Made by a program: the position numbers and the translations under genes | NCBI GenBank assembly: GCA_934663645.1 | Contig: CAKUKR010000016.1 | Coordinates: forward strand, 1-31,597 | Source of the DNA: an uncultured Muribaculaceae bacterium | GTDB lineage: Bacteria > Bacteroidota > Bacteroidia > Bacteroidales > Muribaculaceae | Direction of reading: 5' to 3' | Length of the DNA stretch: 31,597 bases | Notes under the pieces: model-generated | Databases searched by the model: none | What the model was told of the DNA's origin: nothing | What the model saw: only the letters and a program-made list of their open reading frames with translations | In this document: piece after piece, positions 14,556 through 24,260 of the stretch | Layout of the letters: each line of letters opens with the position of its first letter | Position numbering within the stretch: position 1 is the stretch's first letter

Positions 14556-17500
14556 ATGTCAAGAATTTACAGTCTTACAGCCGCATTGCTCGTGGCAGGC
14601 GTGACATTAAGCGCGTCGGCACAGCAGATTGAGCGGCGTTCAGCAGCCTCCAAGGCTCAGGTCTCCGGCGAGGAGATCGTGAGGCTAAACGGCGACGCAC
14701 GCTACCGCGGATTTCAGGTTGACGCTTTCAACAGCGGCAACCTGCCCAAGCCTGTACTGATGGAAGTCCCGTCACACAAGGCTAAGAAAGCAACCCAGCC
14801 CAACGGCCTCGCGCCCATGCGCGTGAACGCCGCCGGCACATTCTACGGGTATCTGGGCTACAACTCGTCGCAGTTCCCCCAGTCGCAGGGATGGTACAAC
14901 GTCAAAGTGCCCCAGTCCACCAACATCTGGAGCCAGGAGGACTACTATCCCTCTTGCGGCTATGTACGCAACGGCCAGCTCGTGACATGGTACCACAAAT
15001 CCACCAACAGCTCAGGCCTCGAAGAGATGGGCATGCGCGTCTTCGACGTGGCTTCAGGCGCGCTGATAAGCCAGGAAACATTCGATCTGTTCGGAGGCTA
15101 CGACAAGGTGGTGTGGAACAGCGCATACGACTCGGACAACGACATCGTGTACCTGATCACATCGCGTGCTGACAACGGCAACCAGTACCAGACGATGACG
15201 TATGACCCCAAAACAGGGACATATAAACGCTTGGGAGACATCCCCGTTTCCGACGGAGAGAACAGCCTCGCCATGGCATGGTGCCCGGAGGACGGCAATG
15301 TCTACATCCTCTTCGACGACTGCTCACTGAGCCGGCTCGACAAGAAGACCGGCAAGTTCACGGTCGCTGTGGAGTCAGACCACAGCATCGGCGAATACAT
15401 CGGATCAATGGTATACAGCCCACGCGACAAAGGCATGGTGTACATAGCCACTTCCGCTGAATACATCGACCTGACCGAAATGGGCCTCATCGACATAAAG
15501 ACGGGCAAATACACCGAAATCGGCAACATGAACAACGACGAGCAGTGGCTCATCCTCTACACCTCAGACCCGTTTGTAGTGGACGGCGCACCTGCCCCCG
15601 TGACCCTCGACAGCTGGAATTTCACTGGCGCCTCACTGGCTGGAACAGCCAAGCTGCGCATGCCCTCTACCGACAAGGACGGCGCAGCCTTCTCCGGCTC
15701 ACTCTTCCTCGAGGTGACTGTCGATGGCTCTGCCACTCCGGTTTATGACAAGACCGCAGCTGCCGGCTCCACAGTCAGCGTCGACCTTACTCTCGAAGAG
15801 GGCATGCACGTCGTGACCGCACGCCCCTACACCTACAAGGGCATCGACAAGGTATACGGCGCGCCGCTCAACATCGAGAAATATGTCGGCAACGACATCC
15901 CTTGCGCACCTGAGAACGTACGCCTTTCCAAGACACAGGTGTCATGGAATCCCGTGACCAAAGGCGTCAACAACGGCTACATCAACACTTCGGACATGAC
16001 ATACAACGTATATCTGGACGGCGTGAAGATGAACACCACCCCGGTGAGCGGCAACAGCCTCTCCATTACCCTCCCCGCAGGCGGTGCAACATACTCTGCA
16101 GAGGTTGAGGCTGTGGCAGCCGGCAAGACTTCCGCCCGCGGCAAGTCAAACGACCTTGCCAACGACGGCGCACTCAGCGTCCCCGTATACCTCGGCCCGG
16201 CCGAAGGCGAGACAGAGATGTCTGCTGCAATGCGCGGCATGTTCACTATCATCAATGCCAACAACGACTATGACAGCCGCGGCGACACTCCGCGCACATG
16301 GTTCTATGACGAGCAGGACCCCCACACCGGCGGCTTCTACTACCTCTGCCACGGTGACAACCAGGCCGATGACTACCTGATACTCCCGGGCATCAACTTC
16401 TCCGACCCGAACACTGTCTACAACTTCAACTTCGAGGCCTGGGCATCCAACCACCCGTTTGCCGGCACAGAGCGTTTCGAGGTTGTGCTCGGCAACGGCA
16501 AGACCCTCGAGGACATGCGTGCCGCCACCGTCATCAAGAGCGCGACGGAAATCTCCAAGTCAGAGAACTTCAGCCCGATTGACCTGATGTTCAAGGTCGC
16601 TGAACCAGGCGTGAAGTACATCGCAATCCACTGCATCTCCGACGCCAACCAGTACCGTCTCTACGCACGCAACTTCAAGGTGACAGCCACCGAGTCTTCG
16701 ATGAGCGCACCCGCTGCCGTGCAGGACATCAACATCACAGCTGCCGAGGACGGGACACTCTTCGCCAACGTCAGCTTCAAGATGCCGACCAAGACCATCG
16801 CCGGCGACGACATCGCTGCCGGGACATCTCTGACAGCTGCTGTCACCTCACCTGTCGAGACCAAGACCGTCACTGCCGCAACCGGCGAGACTGCCACTGT
16901 CAAGATTGCTGCCGGCCAGGGCGTGAACACATTCACTATCTGCGCAAGCAGCAGCGAGGGCAAGGGCGTCTCGACATCCGTGGCTCAGTTCGTCGGCGTT
17001 GACATCCCCGGCCCGGCAATCATCGAGAAGACCATCAGCGCAGACAACCGCAGCATGAAGCTCGACTGGCGCGTAGAAAAGCGCGGTGCCAACGGCGGTG
17101 CTGTCATACCAGAGGACTGCACCTACAAGCTGATGCGCTACACCGGACAGGCTTGGGCAGAATACCGCGACCTCGGCCATGAGACCACGTTCACATACAC
17201 CGTACCCGCCGGCCAGGCTCTCGCCATTGAGCAGTTCGGCGTGCTCGCAGCCAACGCTGCCGGCTCCGCCAACACTTATTACACCGTCGGCGAAGTGCTC
17301 GGCCAGCCCTACGGACTGCCGATGAAGGAAACATTCCCCTATTCCGGCGAGAACGTCAACTTGACATACGAGCCGTACATGATCGAGCCTCTCACAGAGC
17401 TCTACCCCTCATGGGGCTTCGCAGACCCGGCAGAGCTCGCCGATGAAGGCGTTGAACCTAACGACAGCGGCATCGCCCTCGTCGCTTACTGGAAGGGCTC

Positions 17501-19187
17501 AAGCCAGCTGACGCTGCCGAAGTTCTCTACCAAGGGCATGAACAATGTCAAGGTTGACCTCAACATGTTCTTCGGCGCAGCAACCCCGACTTCAGTCGAG
17601 GTGCTCGCAACTTGCGAAAACGACCGCGACCACCTGCTCGCCACATTCACCGGCTCTGACGGCAGCGGCTGGGAGACCAAGACTGTCAACCTGCCCGCCA
17701 ACATGCAGAACCGCGACTGGGTGGCTGTGACTATCCGCGTCAACATCGGCTCTTACTCGCAGTACTTCCTGCTCGACCGATTTGAGATCCGCAACTACGA
17801 GGGCGACGACCTCGCAGTTACTGCCATAACCGGCGACACATACGGCAATGTGGGCAACAGCCTGAACTTCACCGCCAAGGTGCGCAACTTCGGTTCATCA
17901 GACATGCCCCTCTCTGACGGCACTGTCAAGGTGATGCGCGGCTCTGAAGTACTCGAGACCCTCACCGCTGCCCGCCCGGCAGAGTCTCTCGCGCAGAACG
18001 ACGAGGCTGAATACAACTTCACCCTCACTCCGAAGGTTGCCCTCATCGGCGAGTCTTCTCTCAGCTTCGCAATACAGTCAAACGACATCAATGCAGACAA
18101 CAACACGATGTCTGTTCCCTTCAAGGTGTTCACCGACAACATCCCCGTTCCGCAGAACCTCAAGGCTGTTGAAGCAGATGACCACAAGAGCGCGACTGTG
18201 ACATGGGACGAGCCCGCTGTCAACTTCGGCGCAGAGGAGACTGTACCCGGCAGCCACGGTGACATGCTCGGCGCGTTCCGCAACATCGACCGCGATGAAC
18301 TCGCTACATATTCGCTCGGCTCAATCAACTATCCCGACCGTTTCGCCCCGACTGCATTCCAGTCATTCCAGCTCGACTGGATCAGCCAGCTTGTTCCCCT
18401 CTTGAAGGAAAGAGAGAAGCGCGGCGACAATATCCTCGTGACCATCGCTTCTCCGACAGGCACAGTTGACAACTGGCTGGTATCACCCGAGGTCAAGGGC
18501 GGCACAGAGGTTTCATTCGAGATCGCTTGTGCATCAGAAGCTGACGGCGAAACACTCTACGAGGAGGAAATCTCGCTGTGGTACTCTACGACCAACGACG
18601 ATCCCGACTCATTCAAGAAGGTTGAGACATTCACCAACAGCCATGTTGAGTGGAAGCCTTGCAACGCCACACTCCCCGCTGATGCCAAGTACTTCGCTAT
18701 CCGCTATGAGGGGACAGAAAACAACTTCTGCCTCTTCGTAGACAACATCAAGTACATCCCGGCACAGTACGACGGCACTCTCACTGGCTACGGCATCTGC
18801 TCCAACACATTCGCCGACATGGTTCGCACAGGAGCAACCCGCTCATGGACACACACCGACGGCTATGACACAAATCGCCCCACACTCTACCAGGCATACA
18901 CCTTAATGGAAATCAAGGGTGATGAGGTTGTTTCTCATGCTTCAAACTCATATATTGTTGAGAACCTTCAGGTAGACGGCATCGAACGCTGCAACGGCGG
19001 CATCGCCGGCGGTCGCGGCTACATCGAAATCTCCGGCAACGAGGGCAATGAGGCAGTTGTTATGTCAGCCGACGGACGCATCATCGCTCGCGGCACCGTT
19101 GACAGCGACCTGACACGCATCGACATCGCCAAGGGCATCTATGTAGTGAAGTGCGGCAAGACCACCGCGAAAGTAGTGGTACGCTGA
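14556..19187 (+). CDS. Large secreted multidomain protein with T9SS-type C-terminal sorting domain
   Basis: The 1543-residue protein opens with a signal peptide (MSRIYSLTAALLVAGVTLSASAQ, given here only as the start marker, residues 1-23). Residues about 80-370 contain repeated strand patterns with DxxTGKY-like turns, suggesting a beta-propeller. Fibronectin-III-like and jelly-roll (choice-of-anchor or MAM-like) modules follow, with DYLILPG and DNWLVSPE as jelly-roll marks. A CARDB-like stretch begins near AVTAITGDTYGN. The C-terminal 60-70 residues end in KGIYVVK, then TTAKVVVR. This matches the Por-secretion/type IX sorting domain that is cleaved at the cell surface. No protease or glycosidase catalytic motif was found, so an adhesive or structural surface role is more likely. 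I chose the ATG at 14556 for its signal peptide. The gene has its own promoter and a strong terminator. Confidence 0.82.
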   Translation: MSRIYSLTAALLVAGVTLSASAQQIERRSAASKAQVSGEEIVRLNGDARYRGFQVDAFNSGNLPKPVLMEVPSHKAKKATQPNGLAPMRVNAAGTFYGYLGYNSSQFPQSQGWYNVKVPQSTNIWSQEDYYPSCGYVRNGQLVTWYHKSTNSSGLEEMGMRVFDVASGALISQETFDLFGGYDKVVWNSAYDSDNDIVYLITSRADNGNQYQTMTYDPKTGTYKRLGDIPVSDGENSLAMAWCPEDGNVYILFDDCSLSRLDKKTGKFTVAVESDHSIGEYIGSMVYSPRDKGMVYIATSAEYIDLTEMGLIDIKTGKYTEIGNMNNDEQWLILYTSDPFVVDGAPAPVTLDSWNFTGASLAGTAKLRMPSTDKDGAAFSGSLFLEVTVDGSATPVYDKTAAAGSTVSVDLTLEEGMHVVTARPYTYKGIDKVYGAPLNIEKYVGNDIPCAPENVRLSKTQVSWNPVTKGVNNGYINTSDMTYNVYLDGVKMNTTPVSGNSLSITLPAGGATYSAEVEAVAAGKTSARGKSNDLANDGALSVPVYLGPAEGETEMSAAMRGMFTIINANNDYDSRGDTPRTWFYDEQDPHTGGFYYLCHGDNQADDYLILPGINFSDPNTVYNFNFEAWASNHPFAGTERFEVVLGNGKTLEDMRAATVIKSATEISKSENFSPIDLMFKVAEPGVKYIAIHCISDANQYRLYARNFKVTATESSMSAPAAVQDINITAAEDGTLFANVSFKMPTKTIAGDDIAAGTSLTAAVTSPVETKTVTAATGETATVKIAAGQGVNTFTICASSSEGKGVSTSVAQFVGVDIPGPAIIEKTISADNRSMKLDWRVEKRGANGGAVIPEDCTYKLMRYTGQAWAEYRDLGHETTFTYTVPAGQALAIEQFGVLAANAAGSANTYYTVGEVLGQPYGLPMKETFPYSGENVNLTYEPYMIEPLTELYPSWGFADPAELADEGVEPNDSGIALVAYWKGSSQLTLPKFSTKGMNNVKVDLNMFFGAATPTSVEVLATCENDRDHLLATFTGSDGSGWETKTVNLPANMQNRDWVAVTIRVNIGSYSQYFLLDRFEIRNYEGDDLAVTAITGDTYGNVGNSLNFTAKVRNFGSSDMPLSDGTVKVMRGSEVLETLTAARPAESLAQNDEAEYNFTLTPKVALIGESSLSFAIQSNDINADNNTMSVPFKVFTDNIPVPQNLKAVEADDHKSATVTWDEPAVNFGAEETVPGSHGDMLGAFRNIDRDELATYSLGSINYPDRFAPTAFQSFQLDWISQLVPLLKEREKRGDNILVTIASPTGTVDNWLVSPEVKGGTEVSFEIACASEADGETLYEEEISLWYSTTNDDPDSFKKVETFTNSHVEWKPCNATLPADAKYFAIRYEGTENNFCLFVDNIKYIPAQYDGTLTGYGICSNTFADMVRTGATRSWTHTDGYDTNRPTLYQAYTLMEIKGDEVVSHASNSYIVENLQVDGIERCNGGIAGGRGYIEISGNEGNEAVVMSADGRIIARGTVDSDLTRIDIAKGIYVVKCGKTTAKVVVR

Positions 19188-19223
19188 CCCTGACAACGAC
19201 AACAATCAAATCCCGATACAGTT

Positions 19224-19251
19224 GAGGGGAGCGCCAATCGGCGCTCCCCTC
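19224..19251 (+). terminator. Strong terminator after the large secreted protein gene
   Basis: GAGGGGAGCGCC (19224-19235) pairs perfectly over 12 bp with GGCGCTCCCCTC (19240-19251) around the loop AATC, followed by TCTTC. It sits between two convergent genes and could stop transcription from either side, though neither side has a long T run. Confidence 0.75.
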
Positions 19252-19276
19252 TCTTCGTATACTATATTCGTATATG

Positions 19277-20185
19277 TCATTCCTGCTGAGTAATGCGGTC
19301 CCGCAACTTGCGGTGGAGGCGGTCAGTGAACTGGTAGTTCTTCAGTCCCCAGCGCGGCGAGACAAGCATGTCTGCCGGCGACTGCGACACAAACCGTTCT
19401 ATGGCAATGCGGCGCGGCACTGTCGCCACGATGTCGGCACACAGGTCGAGGTACTGGTCAACGGTGAAGCGCAGTGTGCGGTCAGCGCCGGCAAGGTAGC
19501 GGCGGTGCAGCTCCGTGCCGCGTATTATCTGCATCTGATGCAGCTTCAGCGTGTCTATCGGCAGTGCCGTCGCAGCACGCACCGTCGCGAGTATGTCCTC
19601 TCGTGTTTCTCCGGGCAACCCGGCTATCAGGTGCAGCCCGACATGGATGCCTCGGTCGTGGAGCGAGCCAGCGGCCTCGCATACGCATTGCCATGTATGG
19701 TGGCGGTTTACATCACGCAGCGTGCGGTCATGGCTCGTTTCCGCCCCTATCTCGACAATTACGGGGACACGGCGTGTCATTTCCTCAAGCAAGTCCAGCG
19801 TCGCCGTCGGCAGGCAGTCGGGGCGAGTGCCGATGATTATGCCGACTATCCCCTCGCAGTCCAAGGCCTCGCCGTACAGCCGCCGAAGCGTGTCGGCTGG
19901 AGCGAAAGTGTTAGTGTAGCTCTGGAAGTAGGCGAGATATTTCATCGAAGGGTATTTGCGGCCGAAGAATTTCCGCCCGTCCTCGATCTGCAGGCGTATG
20001 GGCAAGCGAGGGTCGGTATACGGCGGCGAGAATGTACGGTTGTCGCAGTAGATGCAGCCGCCCGTGCCGACAGTTCCGTCACGGTTAGGGCAGGTCATGC
20101 CCGCGTTGATCGACAGTTTCTGCACCTTCTGTCCCGGGAAAAGCCGCGACAGGTATTCGGCATAGTCGGTATAGTACGGGTTCAC
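19277..20185 (-). CDS. YhcC-like radical SAM protein (TIGR01212 family)
   Basis: The 302-residue protein has the TIGR01212 cluster signature: C32 in TCPNRDGT, then GGCIYC with C44 and C47, which would bind a 4Fe-4S cluster with S-adenosylmethionine. GTRPDCL and VEIGAETSHD further along are typical radical-SAM strands. The relative YhcC is widespread, and its substrate is not established to my knowledge. The gene is the last of a tight leftward operon, starting 5 nt after aroC. Length and cysteine spacing are normal. Confidence 0.9.
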   Translation of the reverse strand: MNPYYTDYAEYLSRLFPGQKVQKLSINAGMTCPNRDGTVGTGGCIYCDNRTFSPPYTDPRLPIRLQIEDGRKFFGRKYPSMKYLAYFQSYTNTFAPADTLRRLYGEALDCEGIVGIIIGTRPDCLPTATLDLLEEMTRRVPVIVEIGAETSHDRTLRDVNRHHTWQCVCEAAGSLHDRGIHVGLHLIAGLPGETREDILATVRAATALPIDTLKLHQMQIIRGTELHRRYLAGADRTLRFTVDQYLDLCADIVATVPRRIAIERFVSQSPADMLVSPRWGLKNYQFTDRLHRKLRDRITQQE

Positions 20186-20190
20186 TCGCG

Positions 20191-21192
20191 TCAGAATTTG
20201 TGCCCTGCGGTGAGTAGCGCGTCGGCAATGGTGAGTATCGCCATGGCGCGTACCACAGCCGTGCCGCGGACAGCAATGCAGGGGTCATGCCTCCCCTTGA
20301 CCTTGAGGGTCGTCGCCGCGCCGGTGTCGTCAATGGTTTTGACGGTCTGCCCGAGCGTGGGCGTAGGCTTGAAGACGACACGCATGTTTATGGGCATGCC
20401 GTTAGAGATGCCGCCCTGAATGCCGCCGCTGTTGTTGGTGAGGGTGGTCACTTCGCCATCCTCGGAGCAGGTGAACGTGTCAACGCAGTCCATGCCGCAT
20501 TTGTAGGCAGATGAAAAGCCCATGCCGTATTCAAACCCCTTGACCCCGGGGATAGTCATCATGGCGTAAGCAAGCTGTGCCTGCAGTTTCCCGAATACCG
20601 GTTCGCCGAGGCCGACAGGCACGCCGTCAATGGTGCATGAGACCACGCCGCCCATGCTTTCCCCGTCCCGGCGCAACTCTTTCAGCAGAGTATCCCAAAA
20701 CTCCTCACGCATGCCACCGACGCTTTCCAGCTTGGCGTTGACAGAAATGCCCTTGGCCATGAGGAGGTGGTCGGCGATGCCGGCAGCAGCCACACGTGCT
20801 GCGGTCTCGCGGGCAGAAGCGCGTCCGCCGCCGCGCCAGTCGCGTATGCCGTATTTGACCTGCCAGGTATAGTCGCCGTGGTTAGGGCGGAACTTGTGCC
20901 GCAGCTCCTCATAATCCTCGCTATGCGCATCGAGGTTGCGTATCGTGAAGCCAATGGGCGTGCCAAGCGTCACGCCCCCTTCGGTTAAGCCCGAAAGAAA
21001 CTCCACAGTGTCGTCCTCGCGGCGACGCGACACACGGCTGCTATAGCCAGGGCGGCGTGCAGCCATCAGCTCTGCGACATGACTAACGTCGATGCGTATG
21101 CGTGGCGGCATGCCGTCGAGTATTCCCCCTATGGCCTTGCCGTGGCTCTCGCCGAAAGTCGTCAGGCGTAGCGTCTGTCCGAATGTGTTCAT
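20191..21192 (-). CDS. aroC: Chorismate synthase
   Basis: This 333-residue enzyme converts 5-enolpyruvylshikimate-3-phosphate to chorismate, the last shared step of aromatic amino-acid synthesis, using reduced FMN. Family marks are GESHG near the start, the RGGGRASARET segment, NSGGIQGGISNG and GRHDPC near the C-terminus. It is about 20 residues shorter than the usual Bacteroides protein. The shortening appears to be a missing surface loop after SVGG rather than a truncated end. It overlaps the ybaK stop by 4 nt, indicating coupled translation within the rho operon. Confidence 0.96.
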   Translation of the reverse strand: MNTFGQTLRLTTFGESHGKAIGGILDGMPPRIRIDVSHVAELMAARRPGYSSRVSRRREDDTVEFLSGLTEGGVTLGTPIGFTIRNLDAHSEDYEELRHKFRPNHGDYTWQVKYGIRDWRGGGRASARETAARVAAAGIADHLLMAKGISVNAKLESVGGMREEFWDTLLKELRRDGESMGGVVSCTIDGVPVGLGEPVFGKLQAQLAYAMMTIPGVKGFEYGMGFSSAYKCGMDCVDTFTCSEDGEVTTLTNNSGGIQGGISNGMPINMRVVFKPTPTLGQTVKTIDDTGAATTLKVKGRHDPCIAVRGTAVVRAMAILTIADALLTAGHKF

Positions 21193-21695
21193 TGTTCAGC
21201 GTTATCGCCCGCGGTGGCTATGTCGCACACCGTGGCGTGGGTATAGGCAATGTAGTCAGCCGGGGAGAGTGCGAGCTGCAAGCCCCTCTGTCCGGCAGAG
21301 ACGTAGAATATATCGAACTCGCGGCAATCCTCCTGCAGGAAGACCGGGAAGGGCTTCTTCATACCTATCGCCGTGCAGCCGCCGCGTATGTAGCCTGTCA
21401 GCGGCAGCAGCTCGCGCATCGGGATGAGTTCAGCCTTCTTGTTGCCCGACGCTTTCGCCGCCTTTTTCAGGTCAACCTCGCGGTTGCCGGGTATGACGCA
21501 CACGAAATGTCCGTTGCGGTCGCCGTGCAGCACGAGGGTCTTGTATACCCGTTCGATAGGCTCGCCCAGCTGCTCGGCGACGTGCGATGCCGCCAGGTCG
21601 TCCGGGTCAAAGGCATACGGCACGAGGCTGTACGCTATCTTGGCCCGGTCGAGCAGCCGTGCGGCGTTGGTTTTCTGTACGTCCTTCCCCTTCAT
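21189..21695 (-). CDS. ybaK: YbaK/EbsC-type Cys-tRNA(Pro) deacylase
   Basis: The 168-residue YbaK protein belongs to the INS-like editing-domain family, which hydrolyses Cys mischarged on tRNA-Pro. The marks are KTLVLHGDRNGHFVCVIPG in the first half with the conserved lysine, YIRGGCTAIGMKK with the GGxxP-like loop replaced by GGCTAIG, and FDIFYVSAGQRGLQLALSP near the end. Starting 13 nt after the rho stop and overlapping aroC by 4 nt, it is clearly part of one transcript. The length is normal. Confidence 0.92.
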   Translation of the reverse strand: MKGKDVQKTNAARLLDRAKIAYSLVPYAFDPDDLAASHVAEQLGEPIERVYKTLVLHGDRNGHFVCVIPGNREVDLKKAAKASGNKKAELIPMRELLPLTGYIRGGCTAIGMKKPFPVFLQEDCREFDIFYVSAGQRGLQLALSPADYIAYTHATVCDIATAGDNAEQ

Positions 21696-21708
21696 GGCGG
21701 TGTCTGTG

Positions 21709-23754
21709 TCAACGGGACATGGTGGCGAGCAGCTCCTCGTTGGTGCGCGTCAGCTCCATGCGCTTCTTCATGAACTCCATGGCCTCGAGCGAGTTCATGT
21801 CGCCGAGGTAGTTGCGGAGTATCCACATGCGGTTTAGCACGTCGGGCGATAGCAGCAGGTCGTCGCGGCGCGTTGAGGATGCCATGATGTCAACGGCGGG
21901 GAATATGCGCTTGTTGGAGAGCTTGCGGTCGAGCTGAAGCTCCATGTTGCCCGTGCCCTTGAACTCCTCGAATATGACTTCGTCCATCTTGGAGGACGTC
22001 TCGGTCAGGGCGGTAGCGATGATGGTGAGTGAACCGCCGTTCTCGATGTTGCGGGCTGCGCCGAAGAATCGCTTGGGACGCTGCAGCGCGTTGGCATCCA
22101 CGCCGCCGGAAAGTATCTTGCCCGATGCCGGCGAGACGGTATTGTATGCGCGTGCCAGGCGAGTTATCGAGTCGAGCATTATCACCACGTCATGGCCGCA
22201 CTCCACGAGGCGTTTAGCCTTTTCAAGCACGATGCCGGCTATCTTGACATGACGGTCCGCCGGCTCGTCGAATGTCGAGGCGATTACCTCGGCGTTGACG
22301 CTGCGGGCCATGTCTGTCACCTCCTCTGGCCTCTCGTCGATGAGCAGCATGATGATGTATGTCTCGGGGTGGTTCTCGGCGATAGCGTTGGCTATATCCT
22401 TGAGCAATATGGTCTTGCCAGTCTTGGGAGGCGCAACGATGAGCGCACGCTGGCCCTTGCCTATCGGGGCAAACATATCGACGATGCGTGTCGATATGTT
22501 GCTGCTGCGTCCGCTGGTGAGGTTGAATTTCTCGTCAGGGAACAGCGGCACAAGGTGCTCAAAAGGCGAGCGGTCAGCCACCACTGCGGGGTCGAGTCCG
22601 TTGACAGAGTTGATGCAGCACAGCGGGAAATACTTCTCGCCCTCACGCGGCGGGCGTATGCCGCCTTCCACCACGTCACCGGGCTTCAGGCCGTACTGCT
22701 TGATCTGCTGCTGCGACACATACACGTCGTCGGGGCTGGTGAGGTAGTTGTAGTCACTTGAACGGAGGAAGCCATAGCCGTCGGGCATTATTTCGAGCAC
22801 GCCGGAGGAAACTATAATGCCACTGAAATCGAACATTGTCTCCTGTTGGCGCATCTGCTGCTGTTGCTGCTGCTCGAGCATACGCCGCTGCTGCTGCCGC
22901 TGCTTCTTGCTCAGGTGTTTCTGCTTGGCCTGGGCCTGGGTCTGTTGCAATATTATGTCCACACCCGGCTCTGCGATGATGATAGGGGCATGGGCGGCGG
23001 CGATGGCTGCCTCCTCGATTTCCTTCTGCGTGCGGCGCACGAAAGTTTTGCCTTTGGCCTTTGAGAAAAACGAGTCAAGCGAGGGTTTCTGCCGTGGCTG
23101 CTGTGTCTCCTCATTGTCAGGCTGTTCTGCAACGGGTTGCGGTTCACCGCCTTCTGGCGCGGCATTGCTTTCTGCTGGCACAGCGGCGGCTGTCTGGTCA
23201 GGCTCGGCTTCTTGCTGCGGCTGTGCAGCAGCTTCCGGTGCTGGTTCAGGCTGCTGCGTCTGCGCTTCTGCCGGAGCAGCTTCGAGGCCAGGAATTGCAG
23301 CCTCTGCTGTTTCAGCCGTTTCAGCTGGCTTTGCCTTGGGCTTGCGGCCACGCTTCTTGGGAGCGGGCTTCTCGGCAGCTTCTGCTTCGGCGGCAGGAGT
23401 CTCAGCCGGAGCAGCCTCTGCTGTTTCACCAGTTTCAGCAGTTTCAGCAGGCTTTGCCTTGGGCTTGCGGCCGCGCTTCTTGGGAGCGGGCTTCTCGGCG
23501 GCCTCTGCCTCTGCGGCATTTTCCGCCGCTGCTGCAGCCTCTGCGCTCTTTGCGGCACGAGGCTTGCGCTCCTTTGTCGTTTTGCGCGAAGACGACTTGC
23601 TTGCGTTTTCCATAGCGGCATCCGCCTGATTGTCAAGAATGTAGTAGACTGCATCCTGTTGGGTGTCAGCATCGGCTATTTTCATCCCCATGCTTTCGGC
23701 TATCTTCAGCACCTCTTCGCGAGGCAAGGCTTCGAGTTGTTCGATATTGTACAT
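21709..23754 (-). CDS. rho: Transcription termination factor Rho with a large low-complexity insert
   Basis: This 681-residue hexameric RNA helicase terminates transcription. Residues 3-45 are the Rho_N helical domain. Residues 50-305 are a disordered insert rich in Ala, Glu, Pro and Gln. After it come the RNA-binding cold-shock-like domain (about 308-385, [16 protein letters not shown]) and the ATPase, with Walker A APPKTGKT (441-448), [13 protein letters not shown] and the Q/R loops. E. coli Rho has 419 residues, so the insert adds about 260. Long inserts are known in Bacteroidota Rho. Here two near-identical copies of a [18 protein letters not shown] block occur. The start is fixed by the Rho_N fold. 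It heads the ybaK-aroC-YhcC operon, and a leader of about 320 nt may allow autoregulation. Confidence 0.96.
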   Translation of the reverse strand: MYNIEQLEALPREEVLKIAESMGMKIADADTQQDAVYYILDNQADAAMENASKSSSRKTTKERKPRAAKSAEAAAAAENAAEAEAAEKPAPKKRGRKPKAKPAETAETGETAEAAPAETPAAEAEAAEKPAPKKRGRKPKAKPAETAETAEAAIPGLEAAPAEAQTQQPEPAPEAAAQPQQEAEPDQTAAAVPAESNAAPEGGEPQPVAEQPDNEETQQPRQKPSLDSFFSKAKGKTFVRRTQKEIEEAAIAAAHAPIIIAEPGVDIILQQTQAQAKQKHLSKKQRQQQRRMLEQQQQQQMRQQETMFDFSGIIVSSGVLEIMPDGYGFLRSSDYNYLTSPDDVYVSQQQIKQYGLKPGDVVEGGIRPPREGEKYFPLCCINSVNGLDPAVVADRSPFEHLVPLFPDEKFNLTSGRSSNISTRIVDMFAPIGKGQRALIVAPPKTGKTILLKDIANAIAENHPETYIIMLLIDERPEEVTDMARSVNAEVIASTFDEPADRHVKIAGIVLEKAKRLVECGHDVVIMLDSITRLARAYNTVSPASGKILSGGVDANALQRPKRFFGAARNIENGGSLTIIATALTETSSKMDEVIFEEFKGTGNMELQLDRKLSNKRIFPAVDIMASSTRRDDLLLSPDVLNRMWILRNYLGDMNSLEAMEFMKKRMELTRTNEELLATMSR
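23308..23511 (-). repeat. Tandem repeat inside the Rho insert
   Basis: Codons 82-108 (23431-23511) and 123-149 (23308-23388) encode the same block of 27 residues, beginning [14 protein letters not shown], at a period of 123 bp. The DNA is also nearly identical, with only synonymous differences, which points to recent duplication. KKRGRKPK resembles an AT-hook or basic nucleic-acid-binding patch. Confidence 0.85.
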
Positions 23755-24078
23755 AAACGAAATCTTAGAAGCCGGTCAGCTCATGTCATCGAGTTGGCTC
23801 GGCACTCGGCTGGAATATCCACGCCGGTATGTTTTGTTGGTATATAGGATTAATATCTGTTTTTGCCTGTCCAGTTCGTCAGGGCTTGAAAAGTCAGGAA
23901 GAAAGGGACAGGTGGAAATCGGCTTAAAATGCAATACATACCCAATTGACAGACACCCTCACAAGGCGCGTAGCTTAGGCTGCATTACGTCCGATTGAAG
24001 AATTTGCCGGAGACCGGCGTTGACGCATTTTCCGGGCATATCGCCGTCCATTCGTCCGGCAGCTCCTGAAACACACCG
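23755..24078 (-). promoter_or_regulatory. Long 5' leader of rho
   Basis: About 320 nt separate the predicted promoter from the rho start. No credible ORF is seen in it. CCTGTCC (23866-23872) and GGACAGG (23906-23912) form a 7-bp stem. Long leaders that sense Rho activity exist in other bacteria, so autoregulation is plausible here but not shown. Confidence 0.4.
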
Positions 24079-24110
24079 CGAAATTACAAATAAATTCCGA
24101 ACTGACAAAA
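24079..24110 (-). promoter_or_regulatory. Promoter of the rho operon
   Basis: On the minus strand, TTTTG (24110-24106), a 19-nt spacer and TAATTTCG (24086-24079) fit the Bacteroidota layout with one mismatch in the -7 box. The same TTTGTAATTTCGCG-like string occurs in the tig promoter region. Confidence 0.55.
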
Positions 24111-24198
24111 CATCACGCCGTTTTTTGCATATATCTCGCGCATTTTCAGCAGGTTGCACCCTTCACATATTGCACGGAAACGTGAATGGAAGCCATAC

Positions 24199-24237
24199 GA
24201 AAAAAGAGAGGCATCCGCAAATGCGGGATGTCTCTCC
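24199..24237 (-). terminator. Rho-independent terminator of clpX
   Basis: On the minus strand, a stem forms between 24232-24236 and 24206-24210, continued by 24226-24230 with 24212-24216 and a G-U pair. It is followed by six Ts (24205-24200). It starts about 25 nt after the clpX stop and closes the tig-clpP-clpX group. Confidence 0.9.
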
Positions 24238-24260
24238 TTATGCTGAGTCGTAAATGATTG

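Noticed and set aside
19274..20419. Plus-strand ORF of 381 codons opposite the YhcC-like gene and aroC
   Set aside because: The minus strand carries intact radical-SAM and chorismate synthase motifs, so this frame is a shadow.
23308..23511. Repeats in rho as a CRISPR-like array
   Set aside because: There are only two copies, they are in frame with coding sequence, and no unique spacers of regular length or cas genes are present.
22817..23847. Several Ala/Ser/Leu/Arg-rich plus-strand ORFs opposite the Rho insert
   Set aside because: They are by-products of the repetitive Ala-Glu-Pro codons of Rho read on the other strand.
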